A stretch of 45,881 nucleotides of DNA from a virus: IMG/VR virus record IMGVR_UViG_3300046507_000232, positions 1 through 45,881 of that record; one strand, given 5' to 3'. The translations under genes were made by a program, and so were the position numbers. Shown piece by piece: positions 30,729 through 39,908 of this stretch (its first letter is position 1; every line of letters begins with the position of its first letter). Below the pieces are notes generated by a model. The model was not told the origin of the DNA. It saw only the letters and a list, made by a program, of their open reading frames with translations, and did no database searches.

Positions 30729-32789
30729 ATGGCGAAGAAGCCAACCACTCTTACGGATGAAGAAATCCTAACCAAGGTTTCCGCCAAGTCCACCAACAGC
30801 GTCAGCTGGTTTGACAGTCGCCTCGCAAAAGAGCGCGAGCGCGTCACCCGCTACCTCAATGGTGATCTTCCAAAGCGGACCTCGGAAGGCTCCTCGTCTT
30901 ACGTTTCATCTGACGTGTTCGACAGCACGGAAATGATGCGCTCACAGTTGGTCGAGACATTCGCTGGTGGCGATCACATCGCCCAGTTCGATCCTGACCA
31001 GGACATGAACGCTGAAGTCTGCCGCGTGGCGACTGAGTATGCGTCGTACATCATCTTCCGAGAGAACGACGGCTACAACATATTCAACAGCGTCATCTAC
31101 GACGGGCTGACCGCTCGCGCAGGTGTCGCGAAGGTCTATTGGGAAGAACGCTACACCTACAGCGAGGAGACGTTCGAAGACCTGTCGCATGATGAAGCCT
31201 ACGGGCTTGCATCGCAGGACGACGTTGACGAGTTCGAAGCTGACGAAAGCGAAGTCGGTAGCGGCATCTACAGCGGCACCCTCACTCGCAAGAAGGATTG
31301 CTCCAGGGTTTGCATCGACACGATTGCGCCTGAGGAGTTCCTGATCGAACCGTTGGCTACCAGCATTCTGCTGGCGACCTACGTTGGTCATCGCACGCCG
31401 AAGACCAAGGCTGAGCTGATCGAAATGGGCTTTGACAAACACAAGGTCATGAACCTGCCGGCTGACGACGCCAAGGAGCTGCAGTTCAGCCCTGAGGTGC
31501 TCGCCCGCACGCGTTCCGTAAACGGCGAAGGCAAGACTGACGAGCCGATCCAGGACGAGCTTGAGTACGTCGTCTATTACGAGAGCTACGTCCGAATGCA
31601 GATTGACGCCGTCAAAGGCGTTCGTCTCTACAAGGTCTGCCACGCCGGCAACACCCTGTTGGACAAGCCGCAGGAAGTCGATAAGGCCCCCTTCCTCGCC
31701 TACGTTCCGCTGCCGATCCCGCACGTCTTCTACGGCAACAGCTTCGCAGCCCGAGTGATCCACACGCAGAACGCACGCACCGTGCTGTTCCGTGGCGTGC
31801 TCGATCACACCGCGATCACGACCAACCCACGTTGGGCTGTGGTCAATGGTGGCCTGCTGAACCCTCGTGAGCTGCTCGACAACCGCCTCGGCGGCGTCGT
31901 CAACGTCCGCAGGCCGGACAGCGTCAAAGCGTTCGAGCAAAACCCGCTGAACCCTTACGTGTTCAACGTCCTCGAAAAGCTGACTGAGAACAACGACAAG
32001 TCCACGGGCATCTCCGCGCTATCGCAGGGACTGAACAAGGACGCCATCTCCACGCAGAACTCAAAGGGTCTCGTGGACAACATGATGAAGGCCTCAGGCC
32101 AACGTCAGAAGGTAATGGCCCGCAACTTCGCATACGGCTTCCTCGTCCCGCTTATGATCGAAGTCATCCGACTGGCGATCCTGAATGAGAAGAAGGAGAA
32201 GGTGATCGAAGTCGCTGGTGGTCCGTTGACTGTCAACGCCCAGTCATGGACTGAGCGCCGCACCTGCACCGTCTCTGCTCACCTCGGTTACGGTGAGAAG
32301 GACAATGCAGCGATGGAGCTGACGCAGGGCTACGAAATGATGGCGAAGGATCAAGGCCTCGGCACCATGTTCGGACAGAAGCAGCGTTTCGAACTGCTGC
32401 ACGACGTGGCGAAGCTCAAAGGCTTCAATCGGTTCTCTGCTTACCTCGATCCGAATGCGCCTCCTCCTGGTCCTGACCCGCTCAAGACCCGCGAGCTGGA
32501 CATCAAGGAGAAGGTGGCTGACGCGACCGTGGCTGGTGTCGGCATCAAGCAACAGGATGCTTCTCGTCTCTATGCGCTCGACCAGATGAAGGTCCAGCAG
32601 CATGGGCAGGAGATGGCACTCTCTGCGCTCGATCACGACCGCACCAACGACCGTCAGGACGCTGAGACGGCGTCTCGCATCCAAGTCGATCACGCACAGC
32701 TCGAAATCGAGCGTGAAGGTCTCGACGTGGAACGTCTGAAAGCAGCAGCTGCAGCCAGAGCGAAAGCTCAGCCAAAGGCAGCAGCCTGA
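30729..32789 (+). CDS. Portal protein, 686 aa
   Basis: This protein forms the dodecameric DNA channel. It begins MAKKPTTLTDEEILTKVSAK and has the order and length of large podophage portals of the P22-like type: a wing domain, PFLAYVPLPIPHVFYGNSFA, a stem/clip region near KSTGISALSQGLNKDAIST, and a long charged C-terminal helical barrel (LEIEREGLDVERLKAAAAAR). It follows terL directly. The last base of the stop is shared with the next ATG. Confidence 0.88.
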   Translation: MAKKPTTLTDEEILTKVSAKSTNSVSWFDSRLAKERERVTRYLNGDLPKRTSEGSSSYVSSDVFDSTEMMRSQLVETFAGGDHIAQFDPDQDMNAEVCRVATEYASYIIFRENDGYNIFNSVIYDGLTARAGVAKVYWEERYTYSEETFEDLSHDEAYGLASQDDVDEFEADESEVGSGIYSGTLTRKKDCSRVCIDTIAPEEFLIEPLATSILLATYVGHRTPKTKAELIEMGFDKHKVMNLPADDAKELQFSPEVLARTRSVNGEGKTDEPIQDELEYVVYYESYVRMQIDAVKGVRLYKVCHAGNTLLDKPQEVDKAPFLAYVPLPIPHVFYGNSFAARVIHTQNARTVLFRGVLDHTAITTNPRWAVVNGGLLNPRELLDNRLGGVVNVRRPDSVKAFEQNPLNPYVFNVLEKLTENNDKSTGISALSQGLNKDAISTQNSKGLVDNMMKASGQRQKVMARNFAYGFLVPLMIEVIRLAILNEKKEKVIEVAGGPLTVNAQSWTERRTCTVSAHLGYGEKDNAAMELTQGYEMMAKDQGLGTMFGQKQRFELLHDVAKLKGFNRFSAYLDPNAPPPGPDPLKTRELDIKEKVADATVAGVGIKQQDASRLYALDQMKVQQHGQEMALSALDHDRTNDRQDAETASRIQVDHAQLEIEREGLDVERLKAAAAARAKAQPKAAA

Positions 32790-33343
32790 TGAATCCCATG
32801 CTGTTCAATCAAGCAGCACGGCTTGGACCGATGCTCTCGCGCATACTATCGCGCGGGGGCACCTTCGCCTCTCCGTTATGGAAGGCGTCCCAAGTAGACG
32901 TGCCTGAGGTCAACGCGAAGCCGATGTCTCCCCAGGGGCCGTCGGTGCCAATCTCTCAAAGCAATTATGGGACGCCGCCGAATTACTCGGCGTCTCCAAA
33001 GCCGGCTGCGAAGTTCGATCCGAACGACGCGTTCCTTAGGGGCAACGAGAGTTCACCTCTCGACGTTATGAACTGGCCCTACGGTCCATACGGAAAACCA
33101 TCTAACCCGCCGTCTCCTGTGGTCTCACGGGATGCGGTGGTGCCTACACCGACACCACAGCCTCGGCCGACCGAGGCACCGCAAGCCGAACCCGACTTGT
33201 CATTCTGGCAGCGCAACGCTGCTTTGATGCGCGACCCGGGCACAGGCGCATTCATCGACCCCACAGGTGCAGCCAAGGCCGTTCGCGGCCCAGACCTAAT
33301 CAACAAGATGATGGCCTACCTGCACGACAAGGAAATCGGTTGA
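32789..33343 (+). CDS. Proline-rich protein after the portal, 184 aa
   Basis: The ORF (MNPMLFNQAARLGPMLSRIL first) is rich in Pro, Ser and Ala, with a TPTPQPRPTEAPQAEPDLS linker. It has a short C-terminal helical part (NKMMAYLHDKEIG). A structured N-terminal helix and a disordered body suggest a minor virion or scaffold-associated protein. No family is recognised. It overlaps the next start as TTGA. Confidence 0.65.
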   Translation: MNPMLFNQAARLGPMLSRILSRGGTFASPLWKASQVDVPEVNAKPMSPQGPSVPISQSNYGTPPNYSASPKPAAKFDPNDAFLRGNESSPLDVMNWPYGPYGKPSNPPSPVVSRDAVVPTPTPQPRPTEAPQAEPDLSFWQRNAALMRDPGTGAFIDPTGAAKAVRGPDLINKMMAYLHDKEIG

Positions 33344-33648
33344 ACGACGAAATGATCTTGGGGCTTGGGGCGTTCTGTCAAGAACTCCTCGGCTCCGAGG
33401 CTTTCAGCGCACTCACGCAAATGTATTCGCAGCAGTGTGCCGCTGACATCCTCTCCACCAAGCCTGAAGAAGGCAAAAACCGCGAGCAAATCTACGCCGC
33501 GTACATGGGCTTCGAAGGCTTCCTCGCATTGGCGAAGAAGTTTGCTGACGCCCACATCGCATTACAAAATGAAACCGCGTCTGCGGACACCACGGAAGCC
33601 GACATCGACGATCCGCGTGTTCACGACATTTATGACGGACAGAACTGA
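33340..33648 (+). CDS. Small helical protein before the scaffold, 102 aa
   Basis: The best start is a TTG at 33340, overlapping the upstream TGA as TTGA and preceded by AAGGAAA. An internal ATG at 33352 is the alternative. The protein (ILGLGAFCQELLGSEAFSAL; AYMGFEGFLALAKKFADAHI) is helical with an acidic tail. Function is unknown; a packaging or assembly factor is possible from position. Confidence 0.65.
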   Translation: MNDEMILGLGAFCQELLGSEAFSALTQMYSQQCAADILSTKPEEGKNREQIYAAYMGFEGFLALAKKFADAHIALQNETASADTTEADIDDPRVHDIYDGQN

Positions 33649-33650
33649 TC

Positions 33651-34715
33651 ATGCCTCCCATCCAGATGGACGGAGCTAACGACTACCCCGACGCTATCGA
33701 AACCGACGACGATATCGTCAATGCATTCCTTGCCGATCCCGAAGGGGATGAAGACGCTTCCAAACGGAAGCCATCTGATAAAGGCGCTGACGAAGACGAG
33801 GGTAAAACCTCGGAAGACAAAGACGAGCAGGCCAACGAAGACGAAGTCAACGACGACCAGGACCCCGAGGAAACTCCAGGCGAAGACGACGAAGACGACG
33901 AAAGCGAAGGCACCGAAGACAAGACGAAGGAAAAGAAGTTCGCTGACGACAGCGACGAGACCTACGTCAAGGTAAAGGTAGGCGACGAGGAACACGAAGT
34001 ACCCGTCAAGGACCTGAAGCGTCTCTGGGGCCAAGAGGCTGCTCTCACCCGCAACTCTCAAGAAGTCGCCGAACAACGCAAGACTGTCGAAGCCGACCGC
34101 GCAAAGAATATCGCGGCCTACGACGTGATGCTGAAGCGGACGACTGAGCGCGCAGACGCCTACCGGGCGCTGCCGTGGACACAGCTGTTGAAGGACCCCG
34201 AAGTCCCCGCCGACCAGCTTACGGCCCTGCAGGCCGAAGCTCAGAAGGCGTATGACGAGGAAGCCTTCATCAAGAACGAACTCGATGGCTTCATGAAGAA
34301 GGTCACCGAGGATCAGCGGACTGAGCGTGTCAAGGCTGCAAAGACTTGCATCACGTCTCTCACGAACCCTGAAAGCCCGACGTACATCAAAGGCTGGAGC
34401 AACGCGCTCTACAACGACATTCGCTCGTTCGGCACTGAGATGGGCATCGACAAGGACACGGTGAACTCTCTCACCGATCCTGGTGCATTCAAAATCCTGC
34501 ACATGGCGATGCAATTCCATCGCGGTGCGGCGAAGGTCGTGACCCGAAAGGTCAACAAGACCCCGACACGGATTGTGAAGAACTCGGCATCAGCTCCCGC
34601 TGCTCGTTCGACGGCGAAGACCGTCACCACGAAGACTGCTGTGGCGAAAGCCAAGAAGTCTGGCTCGATGGAAGACGCGGCAAACGCATTCCTCGCCATG
34701 GATGGCGAAGACTAA
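33651..34715 (+). CDS. Scaffolding protein, 354 aa
   Basis: The first 100 residues are extremely acidic (EDEGKTSEDKDEQANEDEVN). A helical middle follows (VAEQRKTVEADRAKNIAAYD; LTALQAEAQKAYDEEAFIKN), with a basic Ala/Lys C-terminus (VTTKTAVAKAKKSGSMEDAA). This charge layout and the place directly before the capsid gene are typical of scaffolding proteins. The basic end probably binds the capsid shell during assembly. Confidence 0.85.
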   Translation: MPPIQMDGANDYPDAIETDDDIVNAFLADPEGDEDASKRKPSDKGADEDEGKTSEDKDEQANEDEVNDDQDPEETPGEDDEDDESEGTEDKTKEKKFADDSDETYVKVKVGDEEHEVPVKDLKRLWGQEAALTRNSQEVAEQRKTVEADRAKNIAAYDVMLKRTTERADAYRALPWTQLLKDPEVPADQLTALQAEAQKAYDEEAFIKNELDGFMKKVTEDQRTERVKAAKTCITSLTNPESPTYIKGWSNALYNDIRSFGTEMGIDKDTVNSLTDPGAFKILHMAMQFHRGAAKVVTRKVNKTPTRIVKNSASAPAARSTAKTVTTKTAVAKAKKSGSMEDAANAFLAMDGED

Positions 34716-34748
34716 GACCAACAACCATTAAAGAGAATTGAATACTCT

Positions 34749-35660
34749 ATGACCGTTTATCAGACCTACCAGCAGGTCGGCATCAAGGAAGACGTTTCGG
34801 ACGTAATTTCCAACCTGTCGCCGCGCAAGACGCCCTTCCAGAGCGCCATCGGCGGCGAGAAGGTGACCCAGTCGCTGTTCCAGTGGCAGGAAGACAGCCT
34901 GCGCGCTGTGGGCACCAACGCTGCGGTTGACGGCGCGGACGCGACGTTCATCACCGTCGTGCCGACTGTCATGCGTAACAACTACACGCAAATCTTCACC
35001 GAAGCCGTGCAGGTTTCCGACCGGGCCGACGTTGTCTCGACCTACGGCCGCAAGCGCGAGTTCGCCTATCAGATGGCGAAGTCCTCGGCCGCTGTGAAGC
35101 GTGATTTCGAGAACTCCTTGGTCGGCAACGCGCAGGACAAGGCGGCGGGCAACTCCACCACCGCTTCGACCCTCGCTGGCTTCCAGAAGCAGCTCGACAG
35201 CACTTCGATTGTCTACTCGGGCGCGGGCGACGGCACCAAGCCGCTGATCGAAGCCGACCTCGTCACCGCGCTGCAGAAGGCGTATGTGGCTGGTGCGGAC
35301 CCGACCCGCATTCACGTGACCCCGTCGAACTCGGTGGTGCTCGCTGGCTTCGCTTCGGCAGCCGGCCGCTACCGCACCCTGCAGACGGGTGGGAACGACA
35401 AAGCCATCGTGAACGTGGTCAACCTGTACGTCTCGCCGTTCGGTGAGCAGAAGGTTGAAATCAACCGCTTCCAGAAGGCGAAGAACACGCTGATCTTTGA
35501 ACCCGATATGTGGGCGAAGGCGACCCTGCGTCCGTGGGAGCGGAAGAACCTCGCGAAGACTGGCGACAGCACGAAGGCTATGATCCTGGGCGAGTTCTCG
35601 CTCAAGCATAAGAACTTCTTCGCGTCGGCTGCAGTCATCGAAGCGGCTTCCGGATTCTAA
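34749..35660 (+). CDS. Major capsid protein, SU10-like (DUF5309 type), 303 aa
   Basis: The protein starts MTVYQTYQQVGIKEDVSDVI with SNLSPRKTPFQSAIGGEKVT, the characteristic opening of the SU10-like major capsid family (HK97 fold). Further matches in style are QFYR-like TRIHVTPSNSVVLAGFASAA and the C-terminal WAKATLRPWERKNLAKTGDS. It should build the head. T7 capsids (gp10) are of another sequence family, so this marks the head module as non-T7. A terminator follows. Confidence 0.88.
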   Translation: MTVYQTYQQVGIKEDVSDVISNLSPRKTPFQSAIGGEKVTQSLFQWQEDSLRAVGTNAAVDGADATFITVVPTVMRNNYTQIFTEAVQVSDRADVVSTYGRKREFAYQMAKSSAAVKRDFENSLVGNAQDKAAGNSTTASTLAGFQKQLDSTSIVYSGAGDGTKPLIEADLVTALQKAYVAGADPTRIHVTPSNSVVLAGFASAAGRYRTLQTGGNDKAIVNVVNLYVSPFGEQKVEINRFQKAKNTLIFEPDMWAKATLRPWERKNLAKTGDSTKAMILGEFSLKHKNFFASAAVIEAASGF

Positions 35661-35672
35661 TCGTTACCCGAG

Positions 35673-35716
35673 GGGATCACAGGCAAATACCTGTGGTCCC
35701 TTCGACCTTTTCTTTG
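35673..35716 (+). terminator. Terminator after the capsid gene
   Basis: GGGATCACAGG (35673-35683) and CCTGTGGTCCC (35690-35700) form an 11-bp stem with one G-T pair, followed by a T-rich run (CTTTTCTTT). It would lower expression of the genes beyond the capsid. The loop and 3' arm contain CAAATACCTG, shared with the 19-bp minus-strand elements, probably by chance. Confidence 0.7.
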
Positions 35717-35724
35717 AAAGCATT

Positions 35725-36051
35725 ATGTCAGCAGAGAATTTCTACGAGGAGCCTCAGGTCCTCGACAGCCTTGTGTCGTTCGATGAAGACCGCAGCACAG
35801 GCGAACTGATTATCCAAAGGACACAGCACATTCCCGACGACTGGATGGCCGAAATTGCCAAACAGAAAGTCGATAGCGTGAACACACGTTCCGGTGACTT
35901 CCTCCATGTCGCTAGTGTCCCCGTCGAAGTCGTTGATGAACTCCACCGCCGTTACGGCTTCGATTTCATGAACGCACCAGCGACCGAGTGTCTGAAGATG
36001 CTCGACCGATACGCCTTCGACAACTTCATCCTTACCAACAAACGAATTTAA
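35725..36051 (+). CDS. Head-tail region protein, 108 aa
   Basis: This small protein (MSAENFYEEPQVLDSLVSFD at the start) lies between capsid and adaptor, where podophages often carry a conserved small virion-assembly gene. Residues about 55-85 (SGDFLHVASVPVEVVDELHR) and the C-terminus are helical. No domain is recognised; a head-completion or assembly role is inferred from position. Confidence 0.65.
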   Translation: MSAENFYEEPQVLDSLVSFDEDRSTGELIIQRTQHIPDDWMAEIAKQKVDSVNTRSGDFLHVASVPVEVVDELHRRYGFDFMNAPATECLKMLDRYAFDNFILTNKRI

Positions 36052-36066
36052 GGCGATTCCCGACCA

Positions 36067-36711
36067 ATGACCAAAGGCGAAGTCAAGGCCCAGTTTTTGG
36101 ACCTTCTGAACAACAGTATCGTTAGGGGCAAGCCATCACTGGTCGAGACGTTCATCACTCAGGCGATCCTCCGAATCCAGCGTGAGCTACGCGTCCCCTT
36201 CATGGAGAAGGTGATCGAATACACGATCCCTTCCAACTTCATGAAGCTCGCAATCCCCGCAGACCTATTGGCGCTTGTCTCCTTGATGGTCGATACCGAC
36301 AACGACGGCATCTACGATTACCAGCTGCAGCGCGTTGACATGGGACGTGTGGCGCGTGCTTCTCAAGAGACGGGCGTCCCTCCTCAAATCTTTGCGCGCA
36401 AAGGCGGCGACTGGCTTGTAGGACCGAGACCTGGTCCCGGATCAAAAATCGAAATCACCTACTACGCGTCCTTCACACCTCTTGCTGACGACAACGCCAG
36501 CAACACCCTAACGATGGTCGCGTGGGATGCTGTGGTCTACGGAGCCTTGTCGGCCGCGTGTGACTACCTCGACGACGACCGCTTCGAAAAGTACGAGGGC
36601 CGGTACGTCCAAATCGTCAACACCCTTCAAGAACAAGCCGACGCCGACGAGCTGACGGCTGATGCCGCTGTGCGCCCTGCGCTCAGCTACGACGACGGAT
36701 ACGAAGACTAA
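36067..36711 (+). CDS. Head-tail adaptor, 214 aa
   Basis: The protein begins MTKGEVKAQFLDLLNNSIVR and has the layout of podophage adaptor proteins (P22 gp4 / T7 gp11 / SU10 adaptor type): an N-terminal helix bundle with FITQAILRIQRELRVPFMEK, a beta region (IEITYYASFTPLADDNASNT), and a C-terminal helix with a YEGRYVQIVNTLQEQADADE segment. It should join the portal to the tail nozzle. The stop overlaps the next ATG. Confidence 0.75.
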   Translation: MTKGEVKAQFLDLLNNSIVRGKPSLVETFITQAILRIQRELRVPFMEKVIEYTIPSNFMKLAIPADLLALVSLMVDTDNDGIYDYQLQRVDMGRVARASQETGVPPQIFARKGGDWLVGPRPGPGSKIEITYYASFTPLADDNASNTLTMVAWDAVVYGALSAACDYLDDDRFEKYEGRYVQIVNTLQEQADADELTADAAVRPALSYDDGYED

Positions 36712-38900
36712 TGGAAAGCAACAGCTCCTTCTTTCGCGACGGGACCGTTTACGAGGCCCTGGCTAATAGCGACACCGTTCTTGCTGCGATGCTCGCTGAT
36801 GTTGCTGCCTCTCAAGCGTCAGCGGCCTCTGCGGCAACAAGCGCTACAAGCGCCGCCGCTTCTGCGGCCTCCTCTGCCTCTGCCGTACAAGCTGCTGCCG
36901 GCACATCCTTCCCTCTGCTCGCCGGATTAGCTGCGGTAGTAGGCGTAAGCACCAAATGGGCGCATGAGGATCACGTTCACCCTTCTGAGTTCATTCTAGC
37001 CAGTGCGTTTGGCATCTCTCCGAACGCGTCAGACAATTCTATCCCAATAGCAAACGCAGTCACTTACTGCCTCGCGAACAAACGTGCATTGGTGTTCACG
37101 GACACATCTGGCGATTACCTGCACTCAACCAAGCTGAATTGGGGTTTCAAGGACCTTCAGGTCCTCGCGTTCGGTCCCGTCAAGTTCAGGCACACAGGCA
37201 CGGGGGTAGCGAACAGCTTCAACGGAATTACGAACTACCCTGGTTCGCAAGGCTGTACTGGTGGTGTCTTCGGCGGTCCAAATAAGATCACGTTGAAAGG
37301 AAATCCCGCAGGCGGGACGACGGTAGCCGTAGAAATCGACAACTGGCACATGGGCCGAATGAACATCGCGGCTAAGGATGCGACCACCGCTGTTAGTTTT
37401 GCGAATACTGGTATGGTCGGTGCGTCTGCGGTTAGTTCATGGTTTGATATTCGCGTATCCTCCAATGTGGATGGTGCATTCGCCGTCACTCCTGGACGCG
37501 CCCTTGATATTTACGGTGCATGTGTTTGCGTCTTTGAGAACACCCTTGTCGAAGGCTGTGGAGCGGGGGGTCAAACAGCTGTCGTCCTCACAGACAGCGT
37601 AAGAAACGACTTCCGAAGCGGTACTATCGAAAGCTGCCTCGCAGGAGGTATTAGTGAAAACTCTGGCTGCGCGCATAACATCTACAACGGCTTCCACACT
37701 GAATCTAATGGGACGTTTGACTGGTCCTTAGCTGGTCGTGGCCCCTTCTTGAAGAACTGCGGCTCAAGCAACTCTCCAAGCGGAAGCGTCTTCAATTCCA
37801 CAGCTGCTATTGTGATAGGCTGCGGGTTCGAGGCCTTCGTCAACAACGACAACACGTTGTTCTCGGTCAACACAAAGTTCAATGGTGTTTTCACGGACAA
37901 CGGAGCCTTCAGTGTCTTCATCGGCCCTTATGGCTCAGACGCACCTGCAAGCAGCTACGACAAGTCCCTGGCGGTCCTATACAACAAGTCGTTCAACACG
38001 GCGAACGGCAACACGTTTAAGATCAACAGCGTCACTGTGGATACCGTCACTGGCACAGGCAGCACTGTTGTGCTTTCCGCTAGTCCGGCTCTCACTGGGT
38101 CCCCTACGGCTCCTACTCAAGCCACGGGTGACAACAGCACCAAGATTGCCACCACCGCCTATGTGGACGCCAAGGTCGGCACTGCAACGCCGTTGGCTTC
38201 CGGTACGGCTGCTGTAGGCACCAGCGCCAAGTGGGCACATGAAGACCATGTGCATCCTACGGACACCACGCGAGCGCCTCTGGCTTCTCCGGCTCTGACG
38301 GGTACTCCCACGGCTCCTACCGCTGCTGTAGACAACAACACTACGCAAGTGGCTTCCACAGCCTTCGTGTTGGGACAGGCGGCTGCTGCATCGCCGCTGG
38401 CTGCTGGAACGGCGGCTCCTGGCGTGTCAACGCGATACGCTAGGGCTGATCACGTTCACCCGATAGACACGACCAGGGCACCTACGGCATCGCCTACCTT
38501 CACAGGCACGGTTAACTCGGGCGCTATTACGGCATCGGGCGACGTGACTTGTTCTACGTCGTTCAAACCCACTGCCGCTCCAGGCACTTCATCCCATTTG
38601 GATAGCTCTGGCGTGAGCTTCATCCCTATTTCGAATGGGAGCAGCTACGCCCTAGATGCAACTATCTCGTATGGACGTATTACAGTGGTGGACCTCACAA
38701 ACGGGTTCATGGCCGAATACTTTTTGAGCGGCGGCACCGTCCCCACGGTCGTGCTGACCGGAAACTGGGTAGCCTCAACCACAACGCCTGCGTCTGGCAA
38801 GCTGTCTGTCGCTTACGACAGTGGCACGTCTCGCTACCGGATTTACAACAACTTCGGCTCAAGCGTGAACGTCAAGCCGTTGCTGGTGAAACTCCACTAA
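36711..38900 (+). CDS. Tail fibre/spike, 729 aa
   Basis: After a helical Ala/Ser stretch (ASQASAASAATSATSAAASA), residues 80-470 form a Gly/Asn-rich beta region resembling a beta-helix (TGTGVANSFNGITNYPGSQG). Three copies of a WAHEDHVHP/YARADHVHP module follow with SPALTGTPTAPT linkers common to phage fibres. The C-terminus is a small beta knob ending KPLLVKLH. It probably recognises the host surface. It is separate from the collar fibre at 20002-21282, so two receptor-binding proteins are likely. Confidence 0.8.
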   Translation: MESNSSFFRDGTVYEALANSDTVLAAMLADVAASQASAASAATSATSAAASAASSASAVQAAAGTSFPLLAGLAAVVGVSTKWAHEDHVHPSEFILASAFGISPNASDNSIPIANAVTYCLANKRALVFTDTSGDYLHSTKLNWGFKDLQVLAFGPVKFRHTGTGVANSFNGITNYPGSQGCTGGVFGGPNKITLKGNPAGGTTVAVEIDNWHMGRMNIAAKDATTAVSFANTGMVGASAVSSWFDIRVSSNVDGAFAVTPGRALDIYGACVCVFENTLVEGCGAGGQTAVVLTDSVRNDFRSGTIESCLAGGISENSGCAHNIYNGFHTESNGTFDWSLAGRGPFLKNCGSSNSPSGSVFNSTAAIVIGCGFEAFVNNDNTLFSVNTKFNGVFTDNGAFSVFIGPYGSDAPASSYDKSLAVLYNKSFNTANGNTFKINSVTVDTVTGTGSTVVLSASPALTGSPTAPTQATGDNSTKIATTAYVDAKVGTATPLASGTAAVGTSAKWAHEDHVHPTDTTRAPLASPALTGTPTAPTAAVDNNTTQVASTAFVLGQAAAASPLAAGTAAPGVSTRYARADHVHPIDTTRAPTASPTFTGTVNSGAITASGDVTCSTSFKPTAAPGTSSHLDSSGVSFIPISNGSSYALDATISYGRITVVDLTNGFMAEYFLSGGTVPTVVLTGNWVASTTTPASGKLSVAYDSGTSRYRIYNNFGSSVNVKPLLVKLH

Positions 38901-38916
38901 CCTAGAAAAATCCTCA

Positions 38917-39657
38917 ATGGCTGCATCCAATCGCGAACCTTCAATTCGCAAAACGCTTACCTATGAAGGAGGGTACACCAACCATCCCTCCGATCCTGGC
39001 GGGCCTACCAACTGGGGCATCACGATCCATGACGCCCGTATGTATTGGAAGGCCGACGCCACCGCTGCAGACGTGAAGTCAATGCCGTTGTCGGTAGCCG
39101 TCGAAATCTATCGCAAGAAGTATTGGGCGAAGATGGGATGCGACGACCGCGCCGCTGGTCCAGACTTCGTGGACTTCGACTACGGCGTCAACTCCGGTGT
39201 CGGCCGCGTAGCATCGCTCCGCAAGGTTCTCGATCCCAAGGGGCTGTCCCCTGTCGCCTACGTGAAGGCCGCATGTGCTGCACGTTCCTCGTTCCTGCAT
39301 TCGCTCCGCACCTGGAGCGTCTTTGGCAAGGGCTGGGGACGGCGTGTAGCCGACGTGGAAGCCACGGGCGTCAAGATGGCGCTCGCGGGCACGGGGCAGC
39401 CCGTCGCTCCCACGCTGAAGAAGGAAGCGGCGCGTGCGTCCAAGAAGGTAATCGGTCACTCGACCGCAGCCTCCTCGGCCACCGCTGGCGCTTCAGGCAC
39501 TCCTTCCAGCCTTCCCGATGTGTCCACCATCGACCCCAGCACCAAGGCTGGCTTGATCTTCCTTGGCATCGTCGTGGTTCTCGGCATCACCTACTTCGTC
39601 TGGCACGCCGTGCAGAACGCGCATCGCGCTAACGCCTACACGGAGGCCGCTAAGTGA
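38917..39657 (+). CDS. Endolysin, glycoside hydrolase family 108, with C-terminal membrane helix
   Basis: The N-terminus (LTYEGGYTNHPSDPGGPTNW, residues 13-32, then GIT) carries the catalytic Glu (E16) of the GH108 N-acetylmuramidase family, followed by VDFDYGVNSGVGRVASLRKV typical of its C-terminal half. A Pro/Ser linker leads to a hydrophobic helix (residues about 212-235, AGLIFLGIVVVLGITYFVWH). The C-terminal anchor is unusual for an endolysin and may hold it at the membrane until holin action. It degrades peptidoglycan at lysis. Confidence 0.9.
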   Translation: MAASNREPSIRKTLTYEGGYTNHPSDPGGPTNWGITIHDARMYWKADATAADVKSMPLSVAVEIYRKKYWAKMGCDDRAAGPDFVDFDYGVNSGVGRVASLRKVLDPKGLSPVAYVKAACAARSSFLHSLRTWSVFGKGWGRRVADVEATGVKMALAGTGQPVAPTLKKEAARASKKVIGHSTAASSATAGASGTPSSLPDVSTIDPSTKAGLIFLGIVVVLGITYFVWHAVQNAHRANAYTEAAK

Positions 39658-39908
39658 TCGACCACTTCATTGTCGAGATGCAGGACTTCTGGAAACGACT
39701 ACGCGTGCGATGGCACGTGCTTGCCGTTGCCTTCGTCGCTGCTCTCCCTTCCATCATCGAATGGCTCTCAGGCATCGACCTTCGGCCAATCCTCGCCCAC
39801 TTCCTGCCCGACCACACCGTCGAGATGATCGTAGGCGCATTGCCGTTCCTGCTGATCTTCCTAAAATCTGCGGTGCACACTGACGCTCCTGAGGAGACCG
39901 ACGAATGA
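39654..39908 (+). CDS. Membrane protein, holin candidate, 84 aa
   Basis: The start is a GTG overlapping the endolysin stop (GTGA). Two hydrophobic segments (WHVLAVAFVAALPSIIEWLS; MIVGALPFLLIFLKSAVHT) suggest two membrane helices, and the C-terminus is acidic. Position directly after the endolysin makes it a holin or anti-holin candidate. Confidence 0.7.
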   Translation: MIDHFIVEMQDFWKRLRVRWHVLAVAFVAALPSIIEWLSGIDLRPILAHFLPDHTVEMIVGALPFLLIFLKSAVHTDAPEETDE

